Source: Methylobacterium oryzae (lineage in GTDB: Bacteria > Pseudomonadota > Alphaproteobacteria > Rhizobiales > Beijerinckiaceae). Taken from it: DNA of 64,000 nucleotides. Below are positions 51,960 to 61,225 of this stretch, piece after piece. The stretch's first letter is position 1; each line of letters opens with the position of its first letter. The stretch spans positions 248,001 to 312,000 of the forward strand of contig NZ_CP090350.1 of NCBI RefSeq assembly GCF_021398735.1, in the 5' to 3' direction. Below the pieces are notes generated by a model, which worked only from the letters and a program-made list of their open reading frames with translations, was not told the DNA's origin and ran no database searches. Both the position numbers and the translations under genes were made by a program.

Positions 51960-52352
51960 CGGGGACCGCGCGCATCTGTCTGAGTGACGGATGATCCTTC
52001 CCGACATCCATCGCTGAACTAAGCGCCGCGTTTAATCCGCGCCGATGCGTGCGTGAGGGCACTCCGCGATTGCATGTCACCATCTACTTTGCCATCGCGG
52101 CACGAAATGATGCGTGAAGTCACGGTTGGTGATTTTGCCGAGACTGCGGATTAAACGACGATTACATGGAGAGGGCGTCTCTGCTCTTGGTCGGCGCGGT
52201 GCGCCGGTCGCGGGCCGGTAGGGAATAACCGTGCGCCGATGGCCGTGTGGTCGATCGTGGATCTCCCGTCGGTCGTCGGCTCTCGCCCCGCGGACGAGGC
52301 GCGCATCACCGCGCAGGCAGATCGGATCGGAGATTGAATCGGGAGGCTCGCC
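51960..52352. other. Gap holding a 12-bp inverted-repeat element
   Basis: 393 bases without a trusted gene. The left half contains the inverted-repeat element at 52029-52157; the right half is ordinary GC-rich DNA upstream of a small exported-protein gene. Confidence 0.55.
52029..52157. repeat. Inverted-repeat-bounded element, MITE-like in form
   Basis: CGTTTAATCCGC (52029-52040) and its exact complement GCGGATTAAACG (52146-52157) bound 129 bases that are AT-richer than the flanks. Inside lies CGGCACGAAATGA, which recurs at 39.8 kb together with TTAATCCGCGCCG. No target-site duplication is obvious. Confidence 0.5.
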
Positions 52353-52613
52353 ATGACTGTCGGACAAGCGATGACCCGTGGAGCGATCATCGGCCTGATC
52401 GCGCCGTTCATCTGCATCCATGCGGCGCTGGCAGCCGCGTTCACGGGGACGGGCGGCGGCCCTGAGACCACGATCAACGCGCCGTACCGCTCGTCGGTGG
52501 GGCAGACGGTGCCGCCCGGCGCGGGGGCCGCGCCGCTGCACGATCCGCGGGAACGGACGCGACGGCAGAAGGACCTCGACGCGGTCCTCGGCAGCGTCTG
52601 CGACAAGTGCTGA
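52353..52613 (+). CDS. Small exported protein, unknown function
   Basis: 86 residues. A signal-like helix (GAIIGLIAPFICIHAALAAAF) leads to a short tail with PGAGAAPLHDPRERTRRQKDL and two C-terminal cysteines (GSVCDKC). No family recognised. The ATG stands behind GGGAGG. The terminal CxxC could bind metal or form a disulfide. Confidence 0.6.
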   Translation: MTVGQAMTRGAIIGLIAPFICIHAALAAAFTGTGGGPETTINAPYRSSVGQTVPPGAGAAPLHDPRERTRRQKDLDAVLGSVCDKC

Positions 52614-52668
52614 CGCCGTCGCGACAGGTCCGCCTCGAACATCGACCGACACGAACGGGAACGAGCAT

Positions 52669-53559
52669 TTGCGTCCTCCGCACGACATCCGAATTCTCAG
52701 CCAGGTGCGCTGCCACCTCGGTGAAGGACCGAGCTACGATCCGCGCACCGGGACGGCGTGGTGGGTCGATATCCTGGAAGCGCGCCTGTTCGAGAAGCCG
52801 ATCGCCAGCGCCCAGAAGGCGCTCGTCCACGTCCTGCCCGTCCAGGTCAGTGACATCGCGGCGATCGACGGCGCCCACCAGCTGCTCTCGGCGGAGGACG
52901 GTCTCTACGTCCGGTCGATCCGGGACGGGGATATCCGGATGCTCTGCCCCCTTGAGGAGGATCTGCACCACAACCGGTCCAACGACGGCCGCGTCCATCC
53001 GAGCGGCGCGCTGTGGATCGGCACGATGGACCGCGACGCCACCAAGGGGCGCGGCTCGATCTATCACGTGGCCGGCACGAAGGTGCACCGCCTCTTCGGC
53101 GGCCTGACGATCCCCAACGGCATCAGCTTCTCGCCGGACGGCGCCACCGGCTACTTCGTCGATACCGACGTCGGCGTGCTTCACCGCGTCCCGCTCGATC
53201 CGAGGACCGGGCTGCCGCGGGGACCGGTCGAGATCCATTTCGACCACCGCGGCGGCGAGGGCGCGATCGACGGCGCCGCCGTGGATGCCGAGGGCCTGAT
53301 CTGGACGGCGCGCTTCGGCGCCGGCTGCCTCGACGCCTACAGCCCCGCGGGCGAGCGGGTCCGCACCGTGTCGGTGCCGATGCGGCAGCCGACCTGTCCG
53401 ACCTTCGCGGGACGCGATCTCGACCGCCTGCTGGTCACGTCCGCCTACGAGGGCATGGACGTGGCGGACCGCGCCGAGGATCCGGAGCATGGCCGGACGA
53501 TCCTGATCGACGTGGGCGCGCGGGGGCTGCTGGAGCCGGCCTTCCGGCTCTGCGCCTGA
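52669..53559 (+). CDS. SMP-30/gluconolactonase-family lactonase
   Basis: 296 residues from a TTG start; the family begins a few residues before VRCHLGEGPSYDPRTGTAWWVDI. Metal-binding residues are in GEGPSYD, HHNRSNDGRVHPSGALWIG and LTIPNGISFSPDGATGYFVDT. It hydrolyses a sugar lactone such as gluconolactone. The 77-base spacing to the GH15 gene suggests one operon concerned with sugar release and oxidation. Other in-frame starts upstream would overlap the small exported-protein gene. Confidence 0.87.
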   Translation: MRPPHDIRILSQVRCHLGEGPSYDPRTGTAWWVDILEARLFEKPIASAQKALVHVLPVQVSDIAAIDGAHQLLSAEDGLYVRSIRDGDIRMLCPLEEDLHHNRSNDGRVHPSGALWIGTMDRDATKGRGSIYHVAGTKVHRLFGGLTIPNGISFSPDGATGYFVDTDVGVLHRVPLDPRTGLPRGPVEIHFDHRGGEGAIDGAAVDAEGLIWTARFGAGCLDAYSPAGERVRTVSVPMRQPTCPTFAGRDLDRLLVTSAYEGMDVADRAEDPEHGRTILIDVGARGLLEPAFRLCA

Positions 53560-53636
53560 CCAGGCCGGACCGCGGTTCTCGCCCGCCCTGGCCCGACATC
53601 AGCCGGCGCGTCGAAGCGCAACACCCAGGAGACTCT

Positions 53637-55466
53637 ATGACCGACGCGGGCGAGCGCCCCTATCAGCCGATCGAAGCCTACGCCCTCCTGAGCAACTGCG
53701 AGGGGTGCGCGCTCGTCGCCCGCGACGGATCGATCGACTGGGCCTGCCTGGAGCGCTTCGACGCCGACCCGGCCTTCTCCCGGCTGCTCGACCGCCGGCG
53801 CGGCGGCCATTTCTCCATCCGCCCCGAGGGGCGGTACGAGACGGCGCGGCAGTACCTGAGCCGCAGCAACATCTTGGAGACCACCTTCACCACCCCGGAC
53901 GGCTTCGTGACCCTGCACGACTTCATGGTCGGGCCTGAGGGCGGCCCGCACCGGCCGCTCCTGGTCCGGCTCGTCAGTGGCGTGTCGGGCCGTGTTCCGA
54001 TGGTGGTCGCCTACCGGCCGCTGGCGGGCTTCGCCGAGTCCTTCGCGCCGCCGGAGATCGCGGGCGGCCGGGTGACGGCACCGGGATGCCCGGGCCTCGT
54101 CGCGGATGTCGAACTCGTGCGGGACGGCGCCGGGGCCGCCGCGCGGTTCGTCCTCGAGGGCGGGCAGGCGCGGAGCTTCAGCCTCTACGGCGGTGCCCTG
54201 CCGGACGCCTCGCCGGACGCGCGTGCCCTGATGGAGCGGACGCGCAAGGCTTGGGTGCTGTGGACGCAGGACGCCGCCTACACGGGACCGCTCGCCGATG
54301 AGCTGATCCGGTCGGCGCTCGTGCTCAAGGCGCTGACATACGCGCCCACCGGCGCGATGGTCGCGGCGGCCACGACCTCCCTCCCCGAGGAGATCGGGGG
54401 GATCCGCAACTGGGATTACCGGTTCTGCTGGATCCGCGACGCGTGCCTGTCCTTCTACGTCCTGAAGAAGTTCGGCATGCTGCGCGAGGCCGAGGCCTTC
54501 TTCGGGTTCGTGTCCGACCTCTGCGCGCGGGCGGAGGGGCGGCTGCGGCCGCTCTACAGCGTCTCGGGCGAGGTCGACCTCGCCGAGACCACGATCGCGC
54601 ATTTCGAGGGCTGGCAGGGCAGCGCGCCGGTGCGGGCCGGCAACGAGGCCGCCGCGCAGCATCAGGCCGACGCGTACGGGCAGGTGCTCGACCTGCTCTA
54701 CCTCTACACACGCCTGGGCGGCACGCTCCCGGAGGCGATGCTCGGGCACGGCGCCCGGCTGGCCGACATCTCCGCCGCGCACTGGCACCGCCCCGACGCC
54801 GGTCTCTGGGAGCCGCGCAAGCCCGAGCAGCGCTACCTCCACGCGGCGATCATGAACTGGGTCGCCCTGGACCGGGCGATCCGCCTGTTCGGCCCGCGCG
54901 AGACGTGGTGCCGGGAGCGCGACCGCATCGTCGCCTGCGTGAACGGCCCGGGGATCCACCGGGACGGCTACTACCCGCAATATCTCGACGGTGACGACGT
55001 CGACGCCGCCCTGCTGATGGCGCCCCTGGTCGGCTTCCCGGTCGACGAGGCCGCCTTCGCCCGGACCGTGGACGTCGTCATCGAGCGCCTCGGCCACGGC
55101 CACCTCGTCTACCGCTACCGGAACGACGACGGCCTGCCCGGCCACGAGGGCACCTTCCTGCTCTGCGCCTTCTGGCTGGTCGACGCGCTGCTCTGGCTCG
55201 GCCGGGACGCGGAGGCGCGGCTGCGCTTCAACGCCCTGCGCGCCCTCCAGAACGACGTCGGCCTCTACGCCGAGGAGGTCGCGCCGGACGGCGCTTTCCT
55301 GGGGAACTTCCCCCAGGCCTTCAGCCATCTCGGCTTCATCCACAGCGCCCTGATGCTCGACCTGTTTGACCACGGCGGTCGCGCGGCGGTGCAGGGCACC
55401 TACGCCGACCGGTCCCTGCGCGAGACGGCGCTGCGCCGGACACCGACCCTGGGCGGCCCCGACTGA
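53637..55466 (+). CDS. Glycoside hydrolase family 15 protein (glucoamylase/trehalase-like)
   Basis: 609 residues, the normal size of bacterial GH15 proteins. The N-terminal beta-sandwich begins YQPIEAYALLSNCEGCALVARDGSIDW and the (alpha/alpha)6 barrel contains IRNWDYRFCWIRDA, GLWEPRKPEQRYLHAAIMNW with a catalytic Glu, and YAEEVAPDGAFLGNFPQAFSH with the other. Enzymes of this kind hydrolyse alpha-glucans, trehalose or glucosylated lipids. There is no signal peptide. CAGGAGA precedes the ATG. Confidence 0.92.
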   Translation: MTDAGERPYQPIEAYALLSNCEGCALVARDGSIDWACLERFDADPAFSRLLDRRRGGHFSIRPEGRYETARQYLSRSNILETTFTTPDGFVTLHDFMVGPEGGPHRPLLVRLVSGVSGRVPMVVAYRPLAGFAESFAPPEIAGGRVTAPGCPGLVADVELVRDGAGAAARFVLEGGQARSFSLYGGALPDASPDARALMERTRKAWVLWTQDAAYTGPLADELIRSALVLKALTYAPTGAMVAAATTSLPEEIGGIRNWDYRFCWIRDACLSFYVLKKFGMLREAEAFFGFVSDLCARAEGRLRPLYSVSGEVDLAETTIAHFEGWQGSAPVRAGNEAAAQHQADAYGQVLDLLYLYTRLGGTLPEAMLGHGARLADISAAHWHRPDAGLWEPRKPEQRYLHAAIMNWVALDRAIRLFGPRETWCRERDRIVACVNGPGIHRDGYYPQYLDGDDVDAALLMAPLVGFPVDEAAFARTVDVVIERLGHGHLVYRYRNDDGLPGHEGTFLLCAFWLVDALLWLGRDAEARLRFNALRALQNDVGLYAEEVAPDGAFLGNFPQAFSHLGFIHSALMLDLFDHGGRAAVQGTYADRSLRETALRRTPTLGGPD

Positions 55467-55525
55467 TCGCCGCCCGCCATCCGCCCGTCCGCTGTCGCCA
55501 CCCCTCATTCAGCACAGGAGTGCCC

Positions 55526-56038
55526 ATGTCCCGATCGAGCCGTCACGAAGCCCGTCTCCTGAGCGTGGACGAGGCCGATCTCGTCGCGCGCTCGCATCAC
55601 CCCAGGCTCGGTGAGGCCGATGACGGCGGCTTGGCGGAGCTGGTCGCGCGTCTTCGGGCAAGCCGCGACCGTGCGCGGGATATCTCCCGCCGGCAGCGCC
55701 GCGAGCTGCGCGGCAAGGCCGCCCCGTCCGGCGCGCGCGCCGCGACCGACAATACCGGGACCCGCCGGAAGGCCGCGGTGCTGGCAGCCGCGGTGAAGCG
55801 CGCCAGCAAGGAGAGCGAGCGCAGGCGGAACGCCCGGGCGCGCGGTCGCCTGGTCACGAGCTCCCGCAGGGCGCTGGCGATGAAGCAGGCCGCCGGCGAT
55901 CACGGTCTCGCGCGACCGACCTCGCGCACCGCGCACGATGGCATGCAGGCCGTTCCGAACGACAGCCTCGCGCCGTCGGGCGCCCTCGACAGCGCGGGAC
56001 ACGAGATCGCGCGGCGGCGCGGCGGCGGTCCGCGGTAG
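55526..56038 (+). CDS. Basic Arg/Ala-rich protein, unknown function
   Basis: 170 residues from the ATG behind AGGAG. It begins SRSSRHEARLLSVDEADLVARSHHPRLG and is strongly basic and helical in the middle (RRQRRELRGK, then KRASKESERRRNARARGRLV). No membrane segment or signal. It could bind nucleic acid, but I recognise no domain. A ribosome-binding site and coding-like composition support expression. Confidence 0.6.
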   Translation: MSRSSRHEARLLSVDEADLVARSHHPRLGEADDGGLAELVARLRASRDRARDISRRQRRELRGKAAPSGARAATDNTGTRRKAAVLAAAVKRASKESERRRNARARGRLVTSSRRALAMKQAAGDHGLARPTSRTAHDGMQAVPNDSLAPSGALDSAGHEIARRRGGGPR

Positions 56039-56350
56039 CGCCAGACCCGGACGGCCGCCGCGGGCGCTCCGGGCTCGGCCCTTGCACACCGGCGTCGGCT
56101 TCCGCGCCATCTCACCGGTAGCGGACGGGCCGGATCCGCGGCGCGCCTCTCTTCCGGCCGCGGCCGGTCACGGGCGCGGACCCCCGCCTCGCGGTGCGCG
56201 CCGGCGCGGATCCCGCGAGATCCCTGTCGCGGCTCTCACGCGAACCTCGCGGACGCGCCCGTCATGGAGCGACAGGAGACGTCGGTCCTGGCAGGGTGGG
56301 ATCCGATCGTGGCCCCGGGCCGTAGCGGAGCGCGCCCGGACCAGGCGCGC
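56039..56350. other. Gap, nothing recognised
   Basis: About 310 bases of very GC-rich DNA. An ATG at 56264 could extend the next gene, but the added residues look untypical. I see no repeat, promoter or RNA gene. Confidence 0.5.
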
Positions 56351-56575
56351 ATGAGGATGTTGTCGATGCGGGGCGCCGCGCTGATTTTCGGGACACTTCT
56401 CGTCATCGCGACCTTCGTGTGGTTCATGTACTTCGTCCCCCTGGGATGTGCGATGAACACGACGGGGTGCCGGGAGACCTTCTCGGTCTGGAGCGGCGGC
56501 GGCCTGGTCCATTTCTGGGCGCCGCTCCTTGTCGCAGGCGCGGCGATCCTTTTCGGATTGTCCGGCTCCAGGTAG
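56351..56575 (+). CDS. Small two-helix membrane protein
   Basis: 74 residues from ATG 56351; ATGs at 56264 and 56366 are alternatives. Two hydrophobic helices (ALIFGTLLVIATFVWFMYFV and LVHFWAPLLVAGAAILFGL) flank a loop with two cysteines (GCAMNTTGCRETF). No family recognised; it might be a lone membrane peptide. Confidence 0.45.
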   Translation: MRMLSMRGAALIFGTLLVIATFVWFMYFVPLGCAMNTTGCRETFSVWSGGGLVHFWAPLLVAGAAILFGLSGSR

Positions 56576-57044
56576 ATCGGCGGTATTCGCGCATTGCGAG
56601 GCAGGGCCGCCGACGCTCCGGTCGTCGACGGATCTGGTCAGCGGCGACGAGAGGGTCGTCGATGAACGTCTAGACGGCCGTGCAGCCGTTCCGGTGATCC
56701 CGCCCCTCGGTCAGGGGTCAGCTTGCCGGCGGGACCGGGCCGTGCGAGGTGTCGCACGCGACGATGCCTGACGTGAGTTGATCCGCCGATCGCATGAGCC
56801 TCGCCGTCGACCCGACCCGCGCCCGAACCCCGATGACCGCCGATCTGCACCGCGGCTATCGCGGCCGGGAGGGCGACCGACGGGCCGCGCGGGATGCCGG
56901 TCGATACCAGTTTCGGCGTCGGACAATCCCCGCGACCCGGCGAAAACGCGACTGGGCCGCCCATCGCAACATCGTGCCGGCGCCTGCCGGAGGAACCGCG
57001 TCCCGCGAGGCGGGACCGTTCGCCAAGACAGGGGATGTCTGGGA
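56576..57044. other. Gap before a small membrane-protein gene
   Basis: About 470 bases without a gene I trust. The only structure is AGACA (57026-57030) and TGTCT (57036-57040) around GGGGA, a 5-bp hairpin whose loop is the Shine-Dalgarno-like sequence of the next gene. Confidence 0.5.
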
Positions 57045-57395
57045 ATGATCATCTGGTCCGGCTGGGGAATGCTGACGGCGCTGATCGCGGCGGCGGGCCT
57101 GATCGGCAGCGTGCTGCTCGATCCGGCGCTCACCCGCCTGGGCGTCCCGACGCCCACGGGCGTCATCCTGGTGTGGGTGGTGGCGGCCGGCTTCAACTGG
57201 TGGCTCGGCACCCGGCTGAACGGCAGGCCGGGCCGCGAACTGCTCGACCCGCGCACGGGGCAGACGGTGATCCTGCGCCCGCGCCACACCCTGTTCTGGA
57301 TCCCGATGCAGTACTACTCCGTGCTCATGGTTCTGCTCGGTCTGCTCGCCGTGATCGGCGCGATGCACGCCGGCTCGCCGGGCCGGCCTGTCTGA
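57045..57395 (+). CDS. Three-helix membrane protein, unknown function
   Basis: 116 residues. Hydrophobic helices are near 5-25 (WGMLTALIAAAGLIGSVLL), 38-52 (GVILVWVVAAGFNWWL) and 88-108 (YYSVLMVLLGLLAVIGAMH), with a basic cytoplasmic-looking loop (RLNGRPGRELLDPRTGQTVILRPRHTLFW). It resembles small Rhizobiales membrane proteins without assigned function. The start has GGGA four bases upstream and a small hairpin just before it. Confidence 0.72.
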   Translation: MIIWSGWGMLTALIAAAGLIGSVLLDPALTRLGVPTPTGVILVWVVAAGFNWWLGTRLNGRPGRELLDPRTGQTVILRPRHTLFWIPMQYYSVLMVLLGLLAVIGAMHAGSPGRPV

Positions 57396-57490
57396 CGGGC
57401 GAGCGCCGCGCCGCGGGTGCGCGGCCGCGACCTCTCCGAGGCCTCTCCGGCGCTCGACGCCGCGGCGCAGGGATGAAGCCCGTGGCAGTC

Positions 57491-57784
57491 CTAGGGGCAG
57501 TCCGGAGCGTCCGGAATCGCGTCGAAGGCCTGCGGTCCCGGCTGTGCTCGGGGGCGGACGACGACGCGGACCGTGACCCGACAGTCACCCGCCCGGACGC
57601 GGTAGCGCTCCCCGTCGACGCGCTCGACTGCATCGATCGGACGCGATCCCAGCACCCGCGCGGCCGCCTCCGCGACGGCCTGGACTTCACGCACGCGTTG
57701 CCAGGACGGCGGCAGGGCGGCCTGGGAAGTCGTCGGAAGCAGCGCGAGCCCCGTCGCGCTTAGCCAGCGCCGCGCGGCCATCAT
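57491..57784 (-). CDS. Small secreted protein, unknown function
   Basis: 97 residues. A signal (RRWLSATGLALLPTTSQAA) leads to a mature part of about 75 residues with two cysteines (GDCRVTV and PDCP at the end). It has the short beta-rich look of periplasmic PepSY-like or DUF proteins but no family is certain. It has the same strand as the secreted-protein gene at 57914, 129 bases upstream. Confidence 0.55.
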   Translation of the reverse strand: MMAARRWLSATGLALLPTTSQAALPPSWQRVREVQAVAEAAARVLGSRPIDAVERVDGERYRVRAGDCRVTVRVVVRPRAQPGPQAFDAIPDAPDCP

Positions 57785-57913
57785 GCCCGGGCCTCCCGGG
57801 TCCTGGCGGGAGCCGACACCGGCGCCGGGACAGCCGCCTGGATCGGCCGGACCGCGAAGAGCCGAAGGCGTCGGCGCGTGAGCGTCTCTCCGTTCATGCG
57901 GCGGGGACGAACC

Positions 57914-58708
57914 TCACCTGACCGCGAAGACGGAGGCCGGTGCCCCGTAGCGCCGGTCCCAGCCTTCCCACGCGACGTCGGTCGGTCCCACGGCGAAGTC
58001 GACGACCCGCCAGCCGTTTCCGTCCTGGCGCAGCAGCGCGGCGTAGTCGTTCGAGTCTAGATCGTCCGCGGCGCGAGGGAGGGGGCGGCCGTCGGGCCGC
58101 TGCATCCGCGCGAAGAGGAAGGCCCAGGGGCCGACTTGGTTCAGGGCGTGCACGACGAACTGCACCGGCTGTCCCCGCCCGGCCTCCGCAGGGCCCCGGG
58201 CGACATCGAGCAGGACGCGCCGCGCTGCGCCCTGCGGGGTCTCCGTCCCGGCCTGTGCAGGCTGTCGCGTGCCGTCGCCGCAGGGCTGCCAGGTTCTCTG
58301 GGCGCCGGTGTCGGCCGGGCGTCCGTGGCACCAGCCCGCGGCGGCGAGCCGGCGATCGAGGCCGTCGCGCCGTTCGCAGGCAACCTGCGTGCGCGGATCG
58401 TCGCCGGAGCCGCCGCGGCAGAGGCCGTTGGCCGTGGTCCAGTCCCGGAGAAGCGCCGCCACCGGCTCGGCGCGCGTCGCCGTCGGCGCCGCGATCATCA
58501 GGGCGCAGAGCGCGCCGACGCGCCGTGTTCGCCGGGTCCGGTCTCTCCGGCTTTCGCAGGGCGCGCGGCCATCACCGGGGAGGCCGCCATCGGCCCGCGC
58601 GACGGCGTGGCGGGCCGGAGCAGCAGATTCGCGCGTCTCCGCACCGGCGTCACCCGACCGCTCGCCAGTGCCCGGACCGCCGATGGACCTTCCGTGTCCC
58701 CCTGTCAT
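57914..58708 (-). CDS. Secreted protein with CRGGSGDDPxT...ACxxRD motif
   Basis: 264 residues as the frame stands; the true start may be further in, because residues 1-60 are Arg/Gly-rich and the hydrophobic signal-like stretch is at 64-79 (VGALCALMIAAPTATRA). The mature part carries CRGGSGDDPRTQVACERRDGL and GWCHGRP, a cysteine-rich motif that I know from many uncharacterised Rhizobiales secreted proteins, and a C-terminal domain (NDYAALLRQDGNGWRVVDFAVGP). Function unknown. Confidence 0.65.
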   Translation of the reverse strand: MTGGHGRSIGGPGTGERSGDAGAETRESAAPARHAVARADGGLPGDGRAPCESRRDRTRRTRRVGALCALMIAAPTATRAEPVAALLRDWTTANGLCRGGSGDDPRTQVACERRDGLDRRLAAAGWCHGRPADTGAQRTWQPCGDGTRQPAQAGTETPQGAARRVLLDVARGPAEAGRGQPVQFVVHALNQVGPWAFLFARMQRPDGRPLPRAADDLDSNDYAALLRQDGNGWRVVDFAVGPTDVAWEGWDRRYGAPASVFAVR

Positions 58709-59013
58709 GCCCTGAAATCCCTGCCTGCGCCGGTCTCACGTCAGCCTTGAGCAGACCAGACCGAGTTCCGCGCGCGTCCCGCGCGGGACGATCGGCACGA
58801 TCGTCGCGCTCATGTTGGGCACGCGGCGAGACCTGTCGAGGGGATCGGCGCCGCCGCGGGTCGGAGCGGGTGGGCCTCCGCGGCGCTGCACGGCCGGGTG
58901 GCGATCCCACCGCCGGCACCGCCGAGACGGGAGCGTCCCGCCGCGAACAGCCGCGCTCGTCGCCGGCAACCCGTTGCACCGGGCGCTGTTGGGTCCCCGG
59001 GGGTGGTTTCCGT
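58709..59013. other. Divergent gap, nothing recognised
   Basis: About 305 bases between the secreted-protein gene and the FAD monooxygenase gene. It is GC-rich throughout; I see no clear operator or promoter. Confidence 0.5.
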
Positions 59014-60210
59014 ATGGCGCGTCGCATCCTGATCACCGGCGCCAGCATCGCCGGCAATACGGTGGCTTGGTGGCTCGGCCGCAGCGGCTTCGACGTGACC
59101 GTCGTCGAGCGCGCGCCCGCCTTCCGGGACGGTGGGCAGAACGTCGATGTGCGCGGCGTCGGTCGCACGGTGCTGCGCCGGATGGGTCTGGAACGGGCCG
59201 CCCTCGCCAGCGGCACCGGCGAGGAGGGCACGGCCTGGATCGACGGCCGGGGACGGGTCGCCGCGCGGTTCGACGTCGCCGGGGCCGAGGGTGATGGCCC
59301 GACCGCCGAGATGGAGATCCTGCGCGGCGACCTGGCGCGCCTTCTCTACGAGCCGGCCCGGGAGCGGGCCCACTATCGCTTCGGCGACCGTGTGGCCCGC
59401 CTCGCGGAGGACGGGGACGCGGTCGCCGTCACCTTCGCGGGCGGCGAGACGGAACGCTACGACGCGGTGGTCGTGGCGGAGGGCGTCGGCTCATCGACCC
59501 GCGAGCTCGTCTTTCCCGGAGAGAACGCGCCGCGCTGGATGGATCTGACCATCGCGTACTTCACGATTCCCAGAATCCCCGGCGACGACCGGATGTGGCG
59601 CTGGTTCAACGCCACGGGCGGCCGCAGCATCTCGCTGCGGCCGGACCGGCACGGCACGACGCGCGCGATGCTGACGCTCCGTCAGCCGCCCGGCGGTGAG
59701 CAGGACGGGGATATCGCTCGCCAGAAGGCGTTCCTGCGGGCGCGGTTCGCCGGCGCCGGGTGGCAGGCCGGGCGCGTCGTGGCCGGCCTGGACGCGGCGG
59801 ACGATTTCTACCTCGACGTCCTGCGCCAGGTGAGGATGAAGCGCTGGTCGTCCGGACGCGTCGTGCTCACAGGCGACGCGGCCTGGTGCGCGACGCCCCT
59901 CGCGGGCATCGGCACGACGCTGGCCGTCACCGGCGCCTGCGTGCTGGCCGGTGAGCTGGCGCGCGCCGACACGGTCGCGGCGGGCTTCGCGGCTTACGAG
60001 CGGGTCATGCGCCCGTATGTCGAGAGGGCGCAGGGTGTCCCGAAGCTCGCGCCGAAGCTCATGAACCCGCGCACGCGGATCGGCATCCGTCTCCTTCACG
60101 CGGCCCTGAACGTCGCGAGCAGGCCCGCCGTTCGCCGCGTCACCGCGAAGCTGTTCGATGGGCGCTCCGAGGAGCCCGATGTCTCCGCTTACGTCGGTCG
60201 ATTGGCCTGA
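59014..60210 (+). CDS. FAD-dependent monooxygenase (PHBH/TetX-like)
   Basis: 398 residues. FAD motif ITGASIAGNTVAWWLGRSGFDV, then ERAPAFRDGGQNVDVRG, and GD motif VVLTGDAAWCATPLAGIGTTLA. Such class A flavoproteins hydroxylate aromatic or drug-like compounds with NAD(P)H. The C-terminal 45 residues have a helical extension. The FAD monooxygenase of the purine cluster at 16 kb is only distantly similar. It is monocistronic; no regulator adjoins it, so the substrate stays open. Confidence 0.9.
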   Translation: MARRILITGASIAGNTVAWWLGRSGFDVTVVERAPAFRDGGQNVDVRGVGRTVLRRMGLERAALASGTGEEGTAWIDGRGRVAARFDVAGAEGDGPTAEMEILRGDLARLLYEPARERAHYRFGDRVARLAEDGDAVAVTFAGGETERYDAVVVAEGVGSSTRELVFPGENAPRWMDLTIAYFTIPRIPGDDRMWRWFNATGGRSISLRPDRHGTTRAMLTLRQPPGGEQDGDIARQKAFLRARFAGAGWQAGRVVAGLDAADDFYLDVLRQVRMKRWSSGRVVLTGDAAWCATPLAGIGTTLAVTGACVLAGELARADTVAAGFAAYERVMRPYVERAQGVPKLAPKLMNPRTRIGIRLLHAALNVASRPAVRRVTAKLFDGRSEEPDVSAYVGRLA

Positions 60211-60403
60211 ATCGGCTCCTCGGCACACACGCTCCGGGCGGTTCCACATCGCGCGCTCGGATCGCCACGGCTCGGTTCACTGCGGGGTCTGACCTTGGCT
60301 CAGGAACGACGGCGTCCGTTGTCGGGGCCGCCTCTCCCGACAAGACCGGCTGTGCCGGCGGGGGAAAGTCCTCCCTAGAATTGTGAGATCAATGTCTGTT
60401 GTT

Positions 60404-61159
60404 TCATGAATCGGATCCCTGTCGGGTCTCGACGCGCGCGAGCATGTCGAGGGCATCACCGATCGCGGCGAACTCCGCGGTGTTGTCGAAGATGCACCAC
60501 GCGCGTCGGCCGAGGGCCTTGTGCGCTCCGAGGCGCTCGGCCATCCGGGACAGGACGCGCGGTTCGTACGCCGAGTAGTACATGCGCGGCGAGCCGTGGA
60601 GCCGATAGTAGACGAGGTCCGGCCAGCCACCGGGCATGCCGGCGTTCCGGACCGGCGCGGGGTCGGCCGCGACACGGGCGATCGCGAGGCCGACGAGCAG
60701 GCGGTCGACATCTTCTGTGAACCACGTGGCGTGGCGCGGCTCGCAGACGATGTCGCCCGGGAAGCGCCGCCGGAATCCCGATAGGAAGGTCGCCGCGGAC
60801 GGGCTGTCGAAGGCCAGACTCGGTGGGAGCTGGAGCAGCAGCGGCCCGAGTTTTGTCCCGAGGCCCGTGACCTCCCCGAGGAAGCGCGCGAGGGGCTCAT
60901 CCACGCCGATGAGGCGCCGCTCGTGCGTGATCGATCGCGGCACCTTCACGGCGAAGCGGAACCCGTCCGGCACCGCCGCAGCCCATCTCGCGTAGGTCGT
61001 CGCCCGATGGGGCTGATAGAAGGCGGTGTTGATCTCGACCGCGGAAAAGCGCTGTCCGTACCGCTCCAGATGGCTGCCCGCCTCTGGGAACTGCGGCGCG
61101 TAGGCCTTGGGCAGGCTCCAGCCCGCGGTTCCGACGGCGATGGCGTCTGATGGATGCAT
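60404..61159 (-). CDS. DUF72 (YecE-like) TIM-barrel protein
   Basis: 251 residues. Family motifs are AVGTAGWSLPK, FSAVEINTAFYQPHR, FRFAVKVPRSITHERRL, LGPLLLQLPPSLAF, CEPRHATWF and YYRLHGSPRMYYSAYE. The TIM-barrel has unknown catalytic function. Its start codon sits in a palindromic ATGCAT that it shares with a possible start of the divergent DUF4186 gene, a tight head-to-head arrangement. Confidence 0.92.
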   Translation of the reverse strand: MHPSDAIAVGTAGWSLPKAYAPQFPEAGSHLERYGQRFSAVEINTAFYQPHRATTYARWAAAVPDGFRFAVKVPRSITHERRLIGVDEPLARFLGEVTGLGTKLGPLLLQLPPSLAFDSPSAATFLSGFRRRFPGDIVCEPRHATWFTEDVDRLLVGLAIARVAADPAPVRNAGMPGGWPDLVYYRLHGSPRMYYSAYEPRVLSRMAERLGAHKALGRRAWCIFDNTAEFAAIGDALDMLARVETRQGSDS

Positions 61160-61225
61160 GGAATACCGCTCGGGGCCGAAGCCATGCCGGCCCGACCGGC
61201 GATCGGTAGACCGGGATCTGCGCGC

